This document shows, piece after piece, positions 53,658 through 62,594 of a stretch of 64,000 bases of DNA (the stretch's first letter is position 1; each line of letters starts with the position of its first letter). Source of the DNA: Ectothiorhodospira mobilis. GTDB taxonomy: Bacteria > Pseudomonadota > Gammaproteobacteria > Ectothiorhodospirales > Ectothiorhodospiraceae. The translations under genes were made by a program, and so were the position numbers. Where the stretch lies: NCBI RefSeq assembly GCF_900114895.1, contig NZ_FOUO01000008.1, positions 1-64,000 of the forward strand. The letters run 5' to 3'. The notes below the pieces were generated by a model, which was not told the DNA's origin, ran no database searches, and worked only from the letters and a program-made list of their open reading frames with translations.

Positions 53658-54914
53658 CTAGCGCTCGTCCGCGGGCAGCAGCGACTCCCGGGCCATGAGT
53701 TCCTCCAGGGTCTCGCGGCGGGTCACCCGGTGGGCCCGGTCCCCGTCCACCATCACCTCCGCGGCGCGGGGACGGGTATTGTAATTGGAGCTCATGACGT
53801 AACCGTAGGCCCCGGCGGAACGCACCGCCAGCAGATCCCCCGGCTCCAGGGCCAGGGCGCGGTCCTTGCCCAGGAAGTCCCCGGTCTCGCACACGGGCCC
53901 CACCACGTCGTAGACCCGCCCCGCCCCGGCGCGTGGACGCACCGGCACGATCTCCATCCAGGCCTGGTACAGGGCGGGGCGCAGGAGGTCGTTCATGGCC
54001 CCGTCCACGATGGCGAAGTCCTTGTGCCCGCCGTGCTTGAGGTAGTTCACCCGGGTGAGCAGCACCCCGGCATTGCCGGCGATGGCGCGGCCGGGCTCCA
54101 TGAGGATCTCGTAGCGGCTGTCCCCCAGGGCCTGCAGGAGGGCACGGGCGTAGTCCCGGGGCGAAGGCGGATTCTCGTCCCGGTAGCGGATGCCCAGGCC
54201 GCCCCCCAAATCCAGGTGTTGCAGGGGGATGCCTTCCGTCTCCAGGGTATGGGCCAGGGCAAGGATCCGTTCCAGGGCGGCGGTGAAGGGCTCCAGCTGC
54301 GTGAGCTGGGAGCCGATGTGGCAGTCCAGGCCGGTGACGCGCACATGGGACAGCCCCGCCGCCTGGCGGTACAGGGCCAGGGCCGTGTCCACGTCCACGC
54401 CGAACTTGTTCTCCTTCAGCCCCGTGGAGATATAGGGATGGGTGCGGGCGTCCACGTCCGGATTCACCCGCACCGAGACCGGGGCGATCCGGCCCAGGGC
54501 CGCGGCCTCGGCGTTGAGGCGCTGCAGTTCCGGGGCGGACTCCACGTTGAAGCAGCGGATGCCCACCTCCAGGGCGCGGCGCATCTCGTGGGGCTGCTTG
54601 CCCACCCCGGAGAAGACCACCCGGCCGGGATCCCCCCCGGCCCGCAGCACCCGTTCCAGCTCCCCCACGGAGACGATGTCAAAACCCGAGCCCAGACGCG
54701 CCAGGACATCGAGCACCGCCAGGCTGGCATTGGCCTTCACCGCATAGCAGACCAGATGGGGATGCCCCGCCAGGGCCTCGTCGAAGGCCCGCCAGTGGCG
54801 CTCCAGGGTAGCCCGGGAATAGACATACAGCGGTGTGCCGTGCTCCGCCGCCAGGGCCTCCAGGCTCACCCCCTCGGCGTGCAGCACACCGTCTTCCAGG
54901 TTGAAATGATCCAT
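53658..54914 (-). CDS. lysA: Diaminopimelate decarboxylase
   Basis: The 418-residue PLP enzyme has [17 protein letters not shown], the PLP-lysine motif [38 protein letters not shown], the [11 protein letters not shown] loop, [15 protein letters not shown] and the C-terminal [16 protein letters not shown]. It makes lysine from meso-diaminopimelate. It is preceded by lptM, the normal partner, but dapF is far away at 40.3 kb. Confidence 0.96.
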   Translation of the reverse strand: MDHFNLEDGVLHAEGVSLEALAAEHGTPLYVYSRATLERHWRAFDEALAGHPHLVCYAVKANASLAVLDVLARLGSGFDIVSVGELERVLRAGGDPGRVVFSGVGKQPHEMRRALEVGIRCFNVESAPELQRLNAEAAALGRIAPVSVRVNPDVDARTHPYISTGLKENKFGVDVDTALALYRQAAGLSHVRVTGLDCHIGSQLTQLEPFTAALERILALAHTLETEGIPLQHLDLGGGLGIRYRDENPPSPRDYARALLQALGDSRYEILMEPGRAIAGNAGVLLTRVNYLKHGGHKDFAIVDGAMNDLLRPALYQAWMEIVPVRPRAGAGRVYDVVGPVCETGDFLGKDRALALEPGDLLAVRSAGAYGYVMSSNYNTRPRAAEVMVDGDRAHRVTRRETLEELMARESLLPADER

Positions 54915-54952
54915 CCGTTGTCCTGCTTGAAGGTCGAAATGAAACGGGCGGC

Positions 54953-55090
54953 CTAGCGTTCCACCTGCCCCGGCGGGGGTTCCTCGGGGAGATACAGATC
55001 CCCTTTCTGGCCGCAGCCGGCCAGCAGGCTGGCGCAGCCCAGGAGCATCACCAGGGCGATGCACAACCGACGGGAGACCCATGGACCCAT
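54953..55090 (-). CDS. lptM: Small lipoprotein LptM (YifL)
   Basis: A 45-residue lipoprotein: a signal peptide LCIALVMLLGCASLLAGC with lipobox LAGC, followed directly by the conserved GQKGDLYLPEE and a proline-rich tail. In E. coli LptM helps LptD oxidative maturation. Despite its size the mature N-terminus C-GQKG-LYLP is diagnostic. It lies 38 bases upstream of lysA on the same strand, its standard place. Confidence 0.88.
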   Translation of the reverse strand: MGPWVSRRLCIALVMLLGCASLLAGCGQKGDLYLPEEPPPGQVER

Positions 55091-55237
55091 GGCACACACC
55101 TCGCTGAATGCAGTCTATGCGTTCAACCGCCGCCCCCGGCAGCGGATCGTCCTTCCATCCCGGAAACGGGAGATGGCGCAGCGCAACGGCCTGACATCCG
55201 GCCCGCCCTCAAGGACGGGGTATGCGCCGTGATGGGC

Positions 55238-55744
55238 TCATTCCCCGGCCCCGGGATAGGCGATCTCCACCACCTCGTAGCGTGCCACCCCCCCCGGCGT
55301 GTGCACCTCCACCTCATCGTCCAGGTGGCGCCCCAGCAGGGCCCGGGCCACGGGGGAGTCCACGCTGATCCAGCCCCGCTCCGGGTCGAACTCGTCGGCC
55401 CCGACGATGCGGTAGGTCACCTCCCTCCCATCCGCGTCCGCCAGGGTGACCCGGGCCCCGAAGAAGACCCGGTCCCGGTCCGCCGGCGCATCGCGCACCA
55501 CCTTGAGATCGGGGATGCGCTTTTGCAGGTAGCGGATGCGCCGGTCGATCTCCCGCAGCTCCTTCTTGCGGTAGATGTACTCCGCGTTCTCCGAACGGTC
55601 CCCCTCGGCGGCGGCGGCCGCCAGGTGGCGGGTCACGTCCGCCCGGCGGGTCCAGAGCCCGTCCAGTTCCGCCTCCAGGGTCGCGTGGCCCTCGGGGGTG
55701 ATATAGGGCGAGGATCGGGGGGACGGGGGACGCCAGCGGGACAT
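55238..55744 (-). CDS. greB: Transcription elongation factor GreB
   Basis: The 168-residue protein has the N-terminal antiparallel coiled coil ([40 protein letters not shown] with the acidic tip residues) and the C-terminal FKBP-like domain ([37 protein letters not shown]). The basic [20 protein letters not shown] helix and the length fit GreB rather than GreA. It rescues backtracked RNA polymerase. Confidence 0.92.
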   Translation of the reverse strand: MSRWRPPSPRSSPYITPEGHATLEAELDGLWTRRADVTRHLAAAAAEGDRSENAEYIYRKKELREIDRRIRYLQKRIPDLKVVRDAPADRDRVFFGARVTLADADGREVTYRIVGADEFDPERGWISVDSPVARALLGRHLDDEVEVHTPGGVARYEVVEIAYPGAGE

Positions 55745-55789
55745 GTCCGGGAGCTTATCAGATCGACCACCGGATTTCGTAACACCGGC

Positions 55790-56653
55790 CTAGGAAGAAG
55801 ACACCTCCCCCATGGCCTGGGTCACCACACGCTGCAACGTGTTGCGGCAGTTCACGATCTCCCCCAGGACGATGATGGCCGGGGCATCCAGCCCCTCCCG
55901 GCGCAGGGTCTCCAGCAACGTCCCCAGGGTGGCCACCACCACCCGCTCCTGGGCGGTGGTGGCCCAGGCCACCACCGCCGCCGGGGTCTCGGGGGCCATC
56001 CCCCCCTGTCCCAGCCCCTCCAGGATGAAGGGCAGGTTCTTCAGGGCCATGTAGAGCACCACCGGCTGCCCCAGGCGGGCCACCAGGGGCCAGTCGATGC
56101 CCTCGGGTGTGGGCCGGCGCCCGGCGCCGTGACCGGTGGCCAGGAACAGGGCCTGGTTCACGCCCCGGCAGGTGGCGGGGATGCCCACGGCGCTCAGGCC
56201 CGCCAGACCGGAGGTGAGCCCCGGGATCACCCGATTGGGGATGCCCGCCTCCACCAGCGCCGCCACCTCCTCGCCGCCGCGGCCGAAGATGAAGGGGTCG
56301 CCGCCCTTGAGGCGTACCACGCGAAAGCCGCGCCGGGCCTGATCCATCAGGGTGGCGGTGATCTCGTCCTGATGGGTGGAGGGCCGACCGCCGCGCTTGC
56401 CGGCGAAAATGCGCACCGCCTGCGGCGGCGCCAGGGCCAGGGTGCGGGCGTCGATGAGGGCGTCATGCACCAGCACATCCGCCTGCAGCAGGGCCGACAG
56501 GGCGTGCAGGGTGAGCAACCCCGGATCGCCGGGACCGGCCCCCACGATCCACACCTCGCCGGGGCGCATGCGCGGCATCCCCGGGATCAGGGTCTCCAGG
56601 GCCTCCAGCGCCGCCCCGGGGGCGGGATTCGGTGATGGGGACAGTGGATTCAT
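55790..56653 (-). CDS. cobA: Uroporphyrinogen-III C-methyltransferase
   Basis: The 287-residue SAM-dependent tetrapyrrole methylase has VWIVGAGPGDPGLLTLHALS, VLVHDALID, VRLKGGDPFIFGRGGEEV, PGLTSGLAGLSAVGIPATCR and VVLYMALKNLP, the SUMT signature. It makes precorrin-2 for cobalamin (and siroheme). ATG 56653 is given; an ATG at 56671 is in frame. Its start is only 21-22 bases from that of divergent cbiD, so the promoters must extend into the opposing genes. Confidence 0.94.
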   Translation of the reverse strand: MNPLSPSPNPAPGAALEALETLIPGMPRMRPGEVWIVGAGPGDPGLLTLHALSALLQADVLVHDALIDARTLALAPPQAVRIFAGKRGGRPSTHQDEITATLMDQARRGFRVVRLKGGDPFIFGRGGEEVAALVEAGIPNRVIPGLTSGLAGLSAVGIPATCRGVNQALFLATGHGAGRRPTPEGIDWPLVARLGQPVVLYMALKNLPFILEGLGQGGMAPETPAAVVAWATTAQERVVVATLGTLLETLRREGLDAPAIIVLGEIVNCRNTLQRVVTQAMGEVSSS

Positions 56654-56674
56654 CGCTTCGGTATACTCCATGCC

Positions 56675-57787
56675 ATGTCTGATCAGACCCCTTCGCATCG
56701 ACCCCAGGGGACCGCCCTGCGGCGGGGCTGGACCACCGGGGCCTGCGCCACCGCCGCCACCAAGGCCGCCTTCTCGGCCCTGGCGGGCGGGGGCTTTCCC
56801 GATCCGGTACGCATCACCCTGCCCAAGGGGCTCACCCCCGCCTTCTCGCTGGCCATGCAGGAGCGGGGCGAGGACTGGGCCCGGGCCGGTGTCGTCAAGG
56901 ACGCCGGCGACGACCCGGACGTCACCCACGGCGCCCTGGTACAGGCCACCGTGCGCCGGGGGCCGCCGGGCAGCGGGGTACGGTTCTGCGCCGGCGAGGG
57001 GGTGGGCCAGGTGACCCGGGCGGGCCTGCCCGTGGCCATCGGCGAACCCGCCATCAACCCCTCGCCCCGGGCCATGATGCGCCGGGCCGTGGAAGAAATA
57101 GCCGCACAGTGTAACGTGTCCGGCGATGTTCTCGTGGAAATTTCCATCCCCGGGGGGGAAGGGATCGCCGCGGACACCCTCAACCCCCGCCTGGGCATCC
57201 TCGGGGGGCTGTCCATCCTCGGCACCACCGGCGTGGTGGTGCCCTTCTCCTGCTCCGCCTGGATCCACGCCATCCAGCGGGGCATCGACGTGGCCCGGGC
57301 CGCCGGCCTGGAACACGTGGCCGGCTCCACGGGGCGCACCTCCGAAAAGGCGGTGCAGGCCCATCACGCCCTGCCCGACGCGGCCCTCATCGACATGGGG
57401 GACTTCATCGGCGGCATGCTCAAGTACCTGCGCACCCACCCGGTGCCGCGCATCACCGTGGCCGGGGGCATGGCCAAGATCACCAAGCTCTCCCAGGGCT
57501 TCATGGACGTGCATTCCCGCCGCGGCCAGGCGGACCTGGGCCAACTGGCCCGGCTTGCCGCCACCGCCGGGGCGGACCCGGACTGCCAGGCCCGCATCGC
57601 CGCCTCCAACACGGTGGCCGAGGCCTTCGGCCACGCCCAGGAGGCCGGCGTCTCACTGGGGGACGCCGTGGCCCGGGCGGCCCACGCATTCGCCCAGGGG
57701 CTCATCGACCCGCAACGCAGCCGCCTGGAGATCCTGATCTTCGACCGCGCCGGCCAACGGGTGGGCCGGGCCGGGTTCATGGACTGA
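56675..57787 (+). CDS. cbiD: Cobalt-precorrin-5B C1-methyltransferase
   Basis: The 370-residue protein has the CbiD signature LRRGWTTGACATAATKAAFS, VVKDAGDDPDVTHGALV, GVGQVTRAGLPVAIGEPAIN, NPRLGILGGLSILGTTGVVVP and LIDMGDFIGGMLKYL. CbiD belongs to the oxygen-independent (early-cobalt) cobalamin route, so the Cob-type names around it refer to homology only. It ends ten bases before the convergent cobM gene. Confidence 0.95.
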   Translation: MSDQTPSHRPQGTALRRGWTTGACATAATKAAFSALAGGGFPDPVRITLPKGLTPAFSLAMQERGEDWARAGVVKDAGDDPDVTHGALVQATVRRGPPGSGVRFCAGEGVGQVTRAGLPVAIGEPAINPSPRAMMRRAVEEIAAQCNVSGDVLVEISIPGGEGIAADTLNPRLGILGGLSILGTTGVVVPFSCSAWIHAIQRGIDVARAAGLEHVAGSTGRTSEKAVQAHHALPDAALIDMGDFIGGMLKYLRTHPVPRITVAGGMAKITKLSQGFMDVHSRRGQADLGQLARLAATAGADPDCQARIAASNTVAEAFGHAQEAGVSLGDAVARAAHAFAQGLIDPQRSRLEILIFDRAGQRVGRAGFMD

Positions 57788-57797
57788 ACCCGTTCTT

Positions 57798-58580
57798 TCA
57801 GTCCGCCCCGGCCGCCCCCTCCGGTCCGCCGGAACGGTAGCGGCGCCGGTACTCGGGATCGTACAGGGCGCTCTCACGGAAATCCCGGCTGCCCAGGGCC
57901 GGGCCCACCAGGATGAGGCCGGTGCGCTCCACCGGCGAGGCCCGCATCTGCTCCACCAGGGTCCCCAGGGTCCCCCGCACCAGCACCTGATCCGGCCAGG
58001 TGACCCGGGCCACCACGGCAGCGGGACACTCTTCCCCGTAGAACGGCACCAACCGCGTCACCACCTCCTCCAGGCGGTGCACGGCCAGATGGATGGCCAG
58101 GGTCGCTCCGGTGCGGGCAAAGTGCTCCAGGTCCTCCCCGGGGGGCATCTTCGAGGCCCGCCCCGACACCCGGGTAAGGACCAGGCTCTGGCTCACCTCC
58201 GGCACCGTCAGCTCCCGCCCCAGCGCCGCCGCCGCAGCACCGAAGGCCGGCACCCCCGGCGTGAGGGTATAGGGGATGCCGTGGCGCTCCAGGCGGCGGA
58301 TCTGCTCCGCCACGGCGCTGTACACCGACAGATCCCCGGAATGCAGCCGCGCCACATCCTCCCCCGCGGCAAAGGCGCGCAGGTATTCGGCCTCGATGGC
58401 ATCCAGATCCAGGGGGGCGGTATCCACCATGCGCGCCCCGGAGGGGCAGTGGGCCAGTACCTCCCGGGGCACAATGGAACCGGCGTAGAGACACACGGGA
58501 CAGGCCGCCAGCAGGCGCACCCCCCGCAGGGTCATCAGATCCGCCGCGCCGGGACCGGCGCCGATGAAATGAACCGTCAT
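57798..58580 (-). CDS. cobM: Precorrin-4 C11-methyltransferase (CobM/CbiF)
   Basis: The 260-residue tetrapyrrole methylase begins [20 protein letters not shown], with [40 protein letters not shown] and [20 protein letters not shown], the CbiF/CobM hallmarks. It methylates C11 of the corrin ring. Its upstream region is occupied by a triple repeat array (58630-58980), so its promoter must lie in that array or in the ~50 bases before ATG 58580. Confidence 0.94.
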   Translation of the reverse strand: MTVHFIGAGPGAADLMTLRGVRLLAACPVCLYAGSIVPREVLAHCPSGARMVDTAPLDLDAIEAEYLRAFAAGEDVARLHSGDLSVYSAVAEQIRRLERHGIPYTLTPGVPAFGAAAAALGRELTVPEVSQSLVLTRVSGRASKMPPGEDLEHFARTGATLAIHLAVHRLEEVVTRLVPFYGEECPAAVVARVTWPDQVLVRGTLGTLVEQMRASPVERTGLILVGPALGSRDFRESALYDPEYRRRYRSGGPEGAAGAD

Positions 58581-58629
58581 GATGGTACCCGTTGCAATCC
58601 TGGATCTATGGTTCCCGCCCGTGGTCCCC

Positions 58630-58980
58630 AAAGGCAGACCCGGGTCCGGGGGGATCCCCGGAGGCGGGTGTGCGCCGCAGGGAAGCGGCACGCAAGCCTG
58701 CAGGGAGGGATGCACGGCGGCCCGCCGCAGGGGGCCACCCCCCAAAGGCAGGTCCGGGCCCGGGGGGATCCCCGGAGGCGGGTGTGCGCCGCAGGGAAGC
58801 GGCGCGCAAGCCTGCAGGGAGGGATGCACGGCGGCCCGCCGCAGGGGGCCACCCCCCAAAGGCAGGTCCGGGCCCGGGGGGATCCCCGGAGGCGGGTGTG
58901 CGCCGCAGGGAAGCGGCGCGCAAGCCTACAGGGAGGTATGCACGGCGGCCCGCCGCAGGGGATCCCCCCGGGCCCGGACC
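58630..58980. repeat. Tandem triple array of the palindrome-armed repeat
   Basis: Three head-to-tail units with an exact period of 114 bases start at 58630, 58744 and 58858 (AAAGGCAG marks each). Units 1 and 2 differ at four positions. The third core (58888-58957) is flanked by a perfect 23-bp inverted repeat (58865-58887 and 58958-58980; left arm begins GGTCCGGGCCCGGG). Units 1 and 2 have only imperfect right arms. Translated frames through the array are repetitive artefacts. The array fills most of the 432-base space between cobM and cobL; nothing else is seen there. Confidence 0.92.
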
Positions 58981-59012
58981 GGAAACCCGGCCCACCGATC
59001 CAGAAAACGGCA

Positions 59013-60218
59013 TCATCCCTTCTCCACCACCCACTGCAGCACCGGCATGGCGGGCCGGAAGGCATGCAGCCCACCCACCCGGTCCAGGCGCTCCACGGAC
59101 AGCCGCGTCAGACTCCCCCCCAGACGTTGCCAGGCCTCCAAAACCACCTGCTGCGTCTCCACCACCACCACATTGGCCACCAGGCGCCCGCCGGGACGCA
59201 ACGCCTCCCAGCAGCGCTCGATCACCGCCGCATCCCGGGCCCCGCCCCCGAGGAACACCGCATCCGGCGCCGGCAGATCCTCCAGCCCCTCCGGGGCACG
59301 GCCCCGGCGTACCTCCAGTCGGGGAACCCCCAGATCGGCGGCGTTGCGCACCGCCCGGGCGGCCCGCTCCGGATGGCTCTCCAGGGCAATGGCCCGGTTG
59401 GCCGGATGGGCCAGGAGCCACTCGACGGACACCGAACCGGAGCCGCAGCCCACGTCCCAGAGCAACTCCCCGGCCCGGGGGGCAAGACTGGAGAGGGTCA
59501 GGGCCCGCACCTCCCGCTTGGTGATCTGCCCGTCGTGCTCGAACCAGTCATCCGGCAGCCCCGGGGCCCGGGGCAGGATGCGGGCCCCGGGCCCCGGGCG
59601 CACCTCCAGGGCCAGCAGATTCAGCGGATCCACATCCGCCAGGTCAAAGCCCCGGGCGGTGGTGGCGCGCACCCGCTCCCGGGGCCCGCCCAGGGCCTCC
59701 AGCACCGTCATGACCGTCTCCCCCAACCCCCAGTCCGACAGGGTCCGAGCCACCCGTGCAGGGGTCTGCCCATCGGCGCAGAGCACGAACAGGCCACGCC
59801 CCGGCTGCAAGAACGGCCGCAGGCCCTCCAGGGGGCGGCCCGTGAGGGAGACCACGGGGCAGTCCTGCTGCGCCCAGCCCAGCCGGGCCGCCGCCAGGGC
59901 GATGCTGGAGGCCTGGGGCAGGCAACGCCACTCCCCGGGATCCAGATGCGGACGCAGGGTACTGCCCACGCCAAAGAAGAAGGGATCCCCGGAGGCCAGC
60001 ACCGCCACCGGCCGCCCCCGGTGGGCCAAAAGCTCCGGCAACGTGTCCGCCAGGGGCGAGGCCCAGGCCAGGCGGCGCCCCCGGATCAGGGGCCCGGCCA
60101 GGGCCAGATGCCGATGGCCCCCCACCACCAGCTCCGCCTGCTCCAGCAGCGCCCGCGCCGCCGGGCTCAACCCCTCGACGCCCTCCTCCCCCAGGCCTAT
60201 GATGCTCAGCCAGGGCAT
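59013..60218 (-). CDS. cobL: Precorrin-6Y methyltransferase/decarboxylase (CobL, CbiE-CbiT fusion)
   Basis: The 401-residue protein is a fusion: the N-terminal CbiE methylase domain (LSIIGLGEEGVEGLSPAARA, VLASGDPFFFGVGSTL) and from about residue 215 the CbiT class I SAM methyltransferase (DGQITKREVRALTLSSLAPR, LLWDVGCGSGSVSVEWLL). It adds the C5/C15 methyls and decarboxylates the C12 acetate. GAAGGAAGG lies eight bases before ATG 60218; an upstream ATG at 60260 is unlikely. It is divergent from cobK. Confidence 0.95.
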   Translation of the reverse strand: MPWLSIIGLGEEGVEGLSPAARALLEQAELVVGGHRHLALAGPLIRGRRLAWASPLADTLPELLAHRGRPVAVLASGDPFFFGVGSTLRPHLDPGEWRCLPQASSIALAAARLGWAQQDCPVVSLTGRPLEGLRPFLQPGRGLFVLCADGQTPARVARTLSDWGLGETVMTVLEALGGPRERVRATTARGFDLADVDPLNLLALEVRPGPGARILPRAPGLPDDWFEHDGQITKREVRALTLSSLAPRAGELLWDVGCGSGSVSVEWLLAHPANRAIALESHPERAARAVRNAADLGVPRLEVRRGRAPEGLEDLPAPDAVFLGGGARDAAVIERCWEALRPGGRLVANVVVVETQQVVLEAWQRLGGSLTRLSVERLDRVGGLHAFRPAMPVLQWVVEKG

Positions 60219-60332
60219 GTGCGGACCTTCCTTCTCGGGATGGGAGACGGGATTTGGCATCGTTCTTCAGTGTACCGGTGAATGGATTCGACGACGCACC
60301 CGCCCGCGGCTCCACCTCCCACAAGGCAGTCC

Positions 60333-61097
60333 ATGACGGCAGTGACCCCACCCCTGCGGCTCCTCATCCTCGGCGGCACCGGCGAGGCCCTTGCGGTGGC
60401 CCGCGCCCTGGAGGGCGACGGGCGCTTTGCACCCGTGTACTCCGTGGCGGGCCGCACCCGCAACCCCCGGCTGCCGGATCTGCCCTCCCGGGTGGGTGGG
60501 TTCGGCGGCCCGGAGGGCCTGGCCGCCTATCTGCGGGAACAGGGCGTGCAGGTGCTGCTGGACGCCACCCATCCCTTCGCTGCCCGCATCTCCGCCAACG
60601 CCGCCGCCGCCGCACGGGCCACCGGCGTGCCCCTGCTGGCCCTGCGCCGCCCCCCATGGACCCCGGGCCCCGGGGACCACTGGCAGATGGTGACGGACAT
60701 GACCGCCGCCGCCCGGGCCCTGGGGGAGACCCCGAGGCGGGTGCTGCTCACCATCGGCCAGCTGGAACTGGCGGCCTTTTGCCAGGCCCCGCAGCACCAC
60801 TACCTGGTGCGCAGCGTGGAACTCCCCGAGATCCGACCGCCCCGCTGCGAATGCCTCACCCTGCGCGGACCGTTCCAGTTGGAAGACGAACTGGAACTGA
60901 TGCGCACCCGGCGCATCGACGCCCTGGTGACCAAGAACTCCGGCGGCGAGGCCACCCGGCCCAAGCTGGAGGCGGCACGCCGCTGCGGCGTGACGGTGAT
61001 CATGGTGCAGCGCCCGCCGGTGCCGGAGGTGGCGCAAACCGTACCCGGCCCGGAGGCGGCCCTGGCCTGGCTGCGGCGCCGGGCCGGCGGGACCTAG
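60333..61097 (+). CDS. cobK: Precorrin-6A/cobalt-precorrin-6A reductase
   Basis: The 254-residue protein has LLILGGTGEALAVARAL, GGPEGLAAYLREQGVQVLLD, DATHPFAARISANAAAAARA and LVTKNSGGEATRPKLEAARR, the CbiJ/CobK motifs. It reduces the corrin ring with NAD(P)H. ATG 60333 fits the family length; an ATG at 60282 is in frame. It ends four bases before the convergent cobJ gene. Confidence 0.94.
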   Translation: MTAVTPPLRLLILGGTGEALAVARALEGDGRFAPVYSVAGRTRNPRLPDLPSRVGGFGGPEGLAAYLREQGVQVLLDATHPFAARISANAAAAARATGVPLLALRRPPWTPGPGDHWQMVTDMTAAARALGETPRRVLLTIGQLELAAFCQAPQHHYLVRSVELPEIRPPRCECLTLRGPFQLEDELELMRTRRIDALVTKNSGGEATRPKLEAARRCGVTVIMVQRPPVPEVAQTVPGPEAALAWLRRRAGGT

Positions 61098-61101
61098 CGG
61101 A

Positions 61102-61863
61102 CTAGGCATTCATCCCCACGCGGCGCGGGGTGTACACCCACGGCTCGCCCCCCGGACGAGGGATGAGGCGGGTCTCGGCATTGCCCACCATCACCAGGGT
61201 GCGCATGTCCGCCTGCTCCGGCCGGGCATCGGCCAGGGTGGTGATCTCCACGTGCTCCTCGGGCCGGCTCACCGCGCGGGCGAAGATCACCGGCACGCTG
61301 CCCGGCAGATGCCGACGCAGGCGCGCCAGGGCCTCCCCCAACTGCCAGGGACGGGCCTTGGAGATGGGGTTGTAGAAGGCCATGGCAAAGCCGGCGCAGG
61401 CCGCCGCCTCCAGGCGGTTGAGGATCACCCCCCAGGGCTTGAGGTTGTCCGACAGGGAGAGGACACAGAAATCGTTGCCAAAGGGGGCCCCCAGGCGCGC
61501 GGCGGCGGCCAGCACCGCCGACACCCCGGGATGCACCGCCACCTCCAGCGCCCGCCAGCGGGGATCGCCCTGCTCCATGGCCTCGAACACCGCCGCCGCC
61601 ATGCCAAAGACACCGCCGTCCCCGGAGGAGACCACGGCCACCCGCCGGCCCTGTATCGCCAGATCCAGGGCGAGGCGGGCACGCTGGATCTCCTCGCGGT
61701 TATCGGAACCGTGGATGCGCTGCCCGCTGTCCTCCGCCACCCGCTCCAGGTAGGGCACATAACCCACCAGGTCCGTGGCCTGGGCCAGGGCCCCGGCCGC
61801 CCGGGGGCAACGCAGGTCCTCGGCACCGGGACCCAGGCCGATGATGTCCACCCGTCCGCTCAT
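61102..61863 (-). CDS. cobJ: Precorrin-3B C17-methyltransferase (CobJ/CbiH)
   Basis: The 253-residue methylase has VDIIGLGPGAEDLRCPRAAG, LVGYVPYLERV, VAVVSSGDGGVFGMAAAVFE, VHPGVSAVLAAAARLGAPFG and MAFYNPISKARPWQLGEAL. It contracts and methylates the ring at C17. It is a single domain with no CbiG fused, as occurs in some anaerobic producers. The start overlaps the cobI stop by four bases, so cobH-cobI-cobJ form one operon. Confidence 0.95.
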   Translation of the reverse strand: MSGRVDIIGLGPGAEDLRCPRAAGALAQATDLVGYVPYLERVAEDSGQRIHGSDNREEIQRARLALDLAIQGRRVAVVSSGDGGVFGMAAAVFEAMEQGDPRWRALEVAVHPGVSAVLAAAARLGAPFGNDFCVLSLSDNLKPWGVILNRLEAAACAGFAMAFYNPISKARPWQLGEALARLRRHLPGSVPVIFARAVSRPEEHVEITTLADARPEQADMRTLVMVGNAETRLIPRPGGEPWVYTPRRVGMNA

Positions 61864-62594
61864 CTCACCCCCTGTCTTCCGGGCACCAGCACAATGGTGA
61901 AATAGGGCACCGCTTGGTCGGCGGGCCAGTCCGCCAGGGGCGTTACCCGCTCCCCGTTCATGCTGCCCCGCTCCACCAGGATGGCCCGGTGCAGCATCCC
62001 GGCCTGCCCCAGGGCGGCGCGGATGCGAGGCAGATTGCGCCCCACCTTCATGAACACGGCGGCGTCCGTGACGCGCAGCCGCTCCACCAGCGCCGCCTCC
62101 GGCAGGGTGCCCGGGAGCACGGTGAGCACATCGTCGCCATGGGTGATGGGGGCATCGGCCCGGGTCCAGCAGGCGCTCATACCGGTGATGCCCGGTACCA
62201 CCTCCGCGGCGAAGCGTCCCGCCAGGCGGTCGTGCAGGTACATGTAGGAGCCGTAGAAGAACGGGTCCCCCTCGCAGATCACCGCCACGTCCCGGCCCGC
62301 CTCCAGGTGCGCCGCCAGCTGCCGGGCGCAGTCGTCATAGAAGGCATTCATCTCCCGGTGGTAGCGGGGATCGCTCACCGCCACCTCCAGGGTGAAGGGA
62401 TACTCCAGGCGCAGCCGGGTCTGCTGCGCCAGCAGATGGGGTTCGGCGATGGTCCAGGCGTTGCCGGTGCGTCCGGCCTTGGCGAAGGCGGCCACCACCG
62501 GGGCCGCCTGCAGCCGCCGCAGCCCCTTGAGGGTGATCAGCTCCGGATCCCCGGGCCCCAAACCGATGCCAAGCAGGGTGCCGCAGGCCATCAT
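61860..62594 (-). CDS. cobI: Precorrin-2 C20-methyltransferase (CobI/CbiL)
   Basis: The 244-residue methylase has LLGIGLGPGDPELITLKGLR, DVAVICEGDPFFYGSYMYLH, VVPGITGMSACWTRADAPIT and AAVFMKVGRNLPRIRAAL, typical of CbiL/CobI. It methylates C20 of (cobalt-)precorrin-2. Two consecutive ATGs are present; the first (62594) overlaps the cobH stop (ATGA), which supports translational coupling. Confidence 0.95.
   Translation of the reverse strand: MMACGTLLGIGLGPGDPELITLKGLRRLQAAPVVAAFAKAGRTGNAWTIAEPHLLAQQTRLRLEYPFTLEVAVSDPRYHREMNAFYDDCARQLAAHLEAGRDVAVICEGDPFFYGSYMYLHDRLAGRFAAEVVPGITGMSACWTRADAPITHGDDVLTVLPGTLPEAALVERLRVTDAAVFMKVGRNLPRIRAALGQAGMLHRAILVERGSMNGERVTPLADWPADQAVPYFTIVLVPGRQGVR

Noticed and set aside
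50981-53698. 905-codon frame opposite recG and ridA
   Set aside because: Antisense shadow of recG; low-complexity product, and it runs through the palindromic repeat element and a second gene.
58630-58980. CRISPR array
   Set aside because: Units are 114 bp and nearly identical throughout with no variable spacers; no cas genes are nearby.
58077-60281. Long frames through the repeat array between cobM and cobL giving repetitive Arg/Gly/Pro peptides
   Set aside because: The repeat period of 114 is divisible by three, so open frames persist automatically. The frames also run antisense to cobM and cobL and lack start signals.
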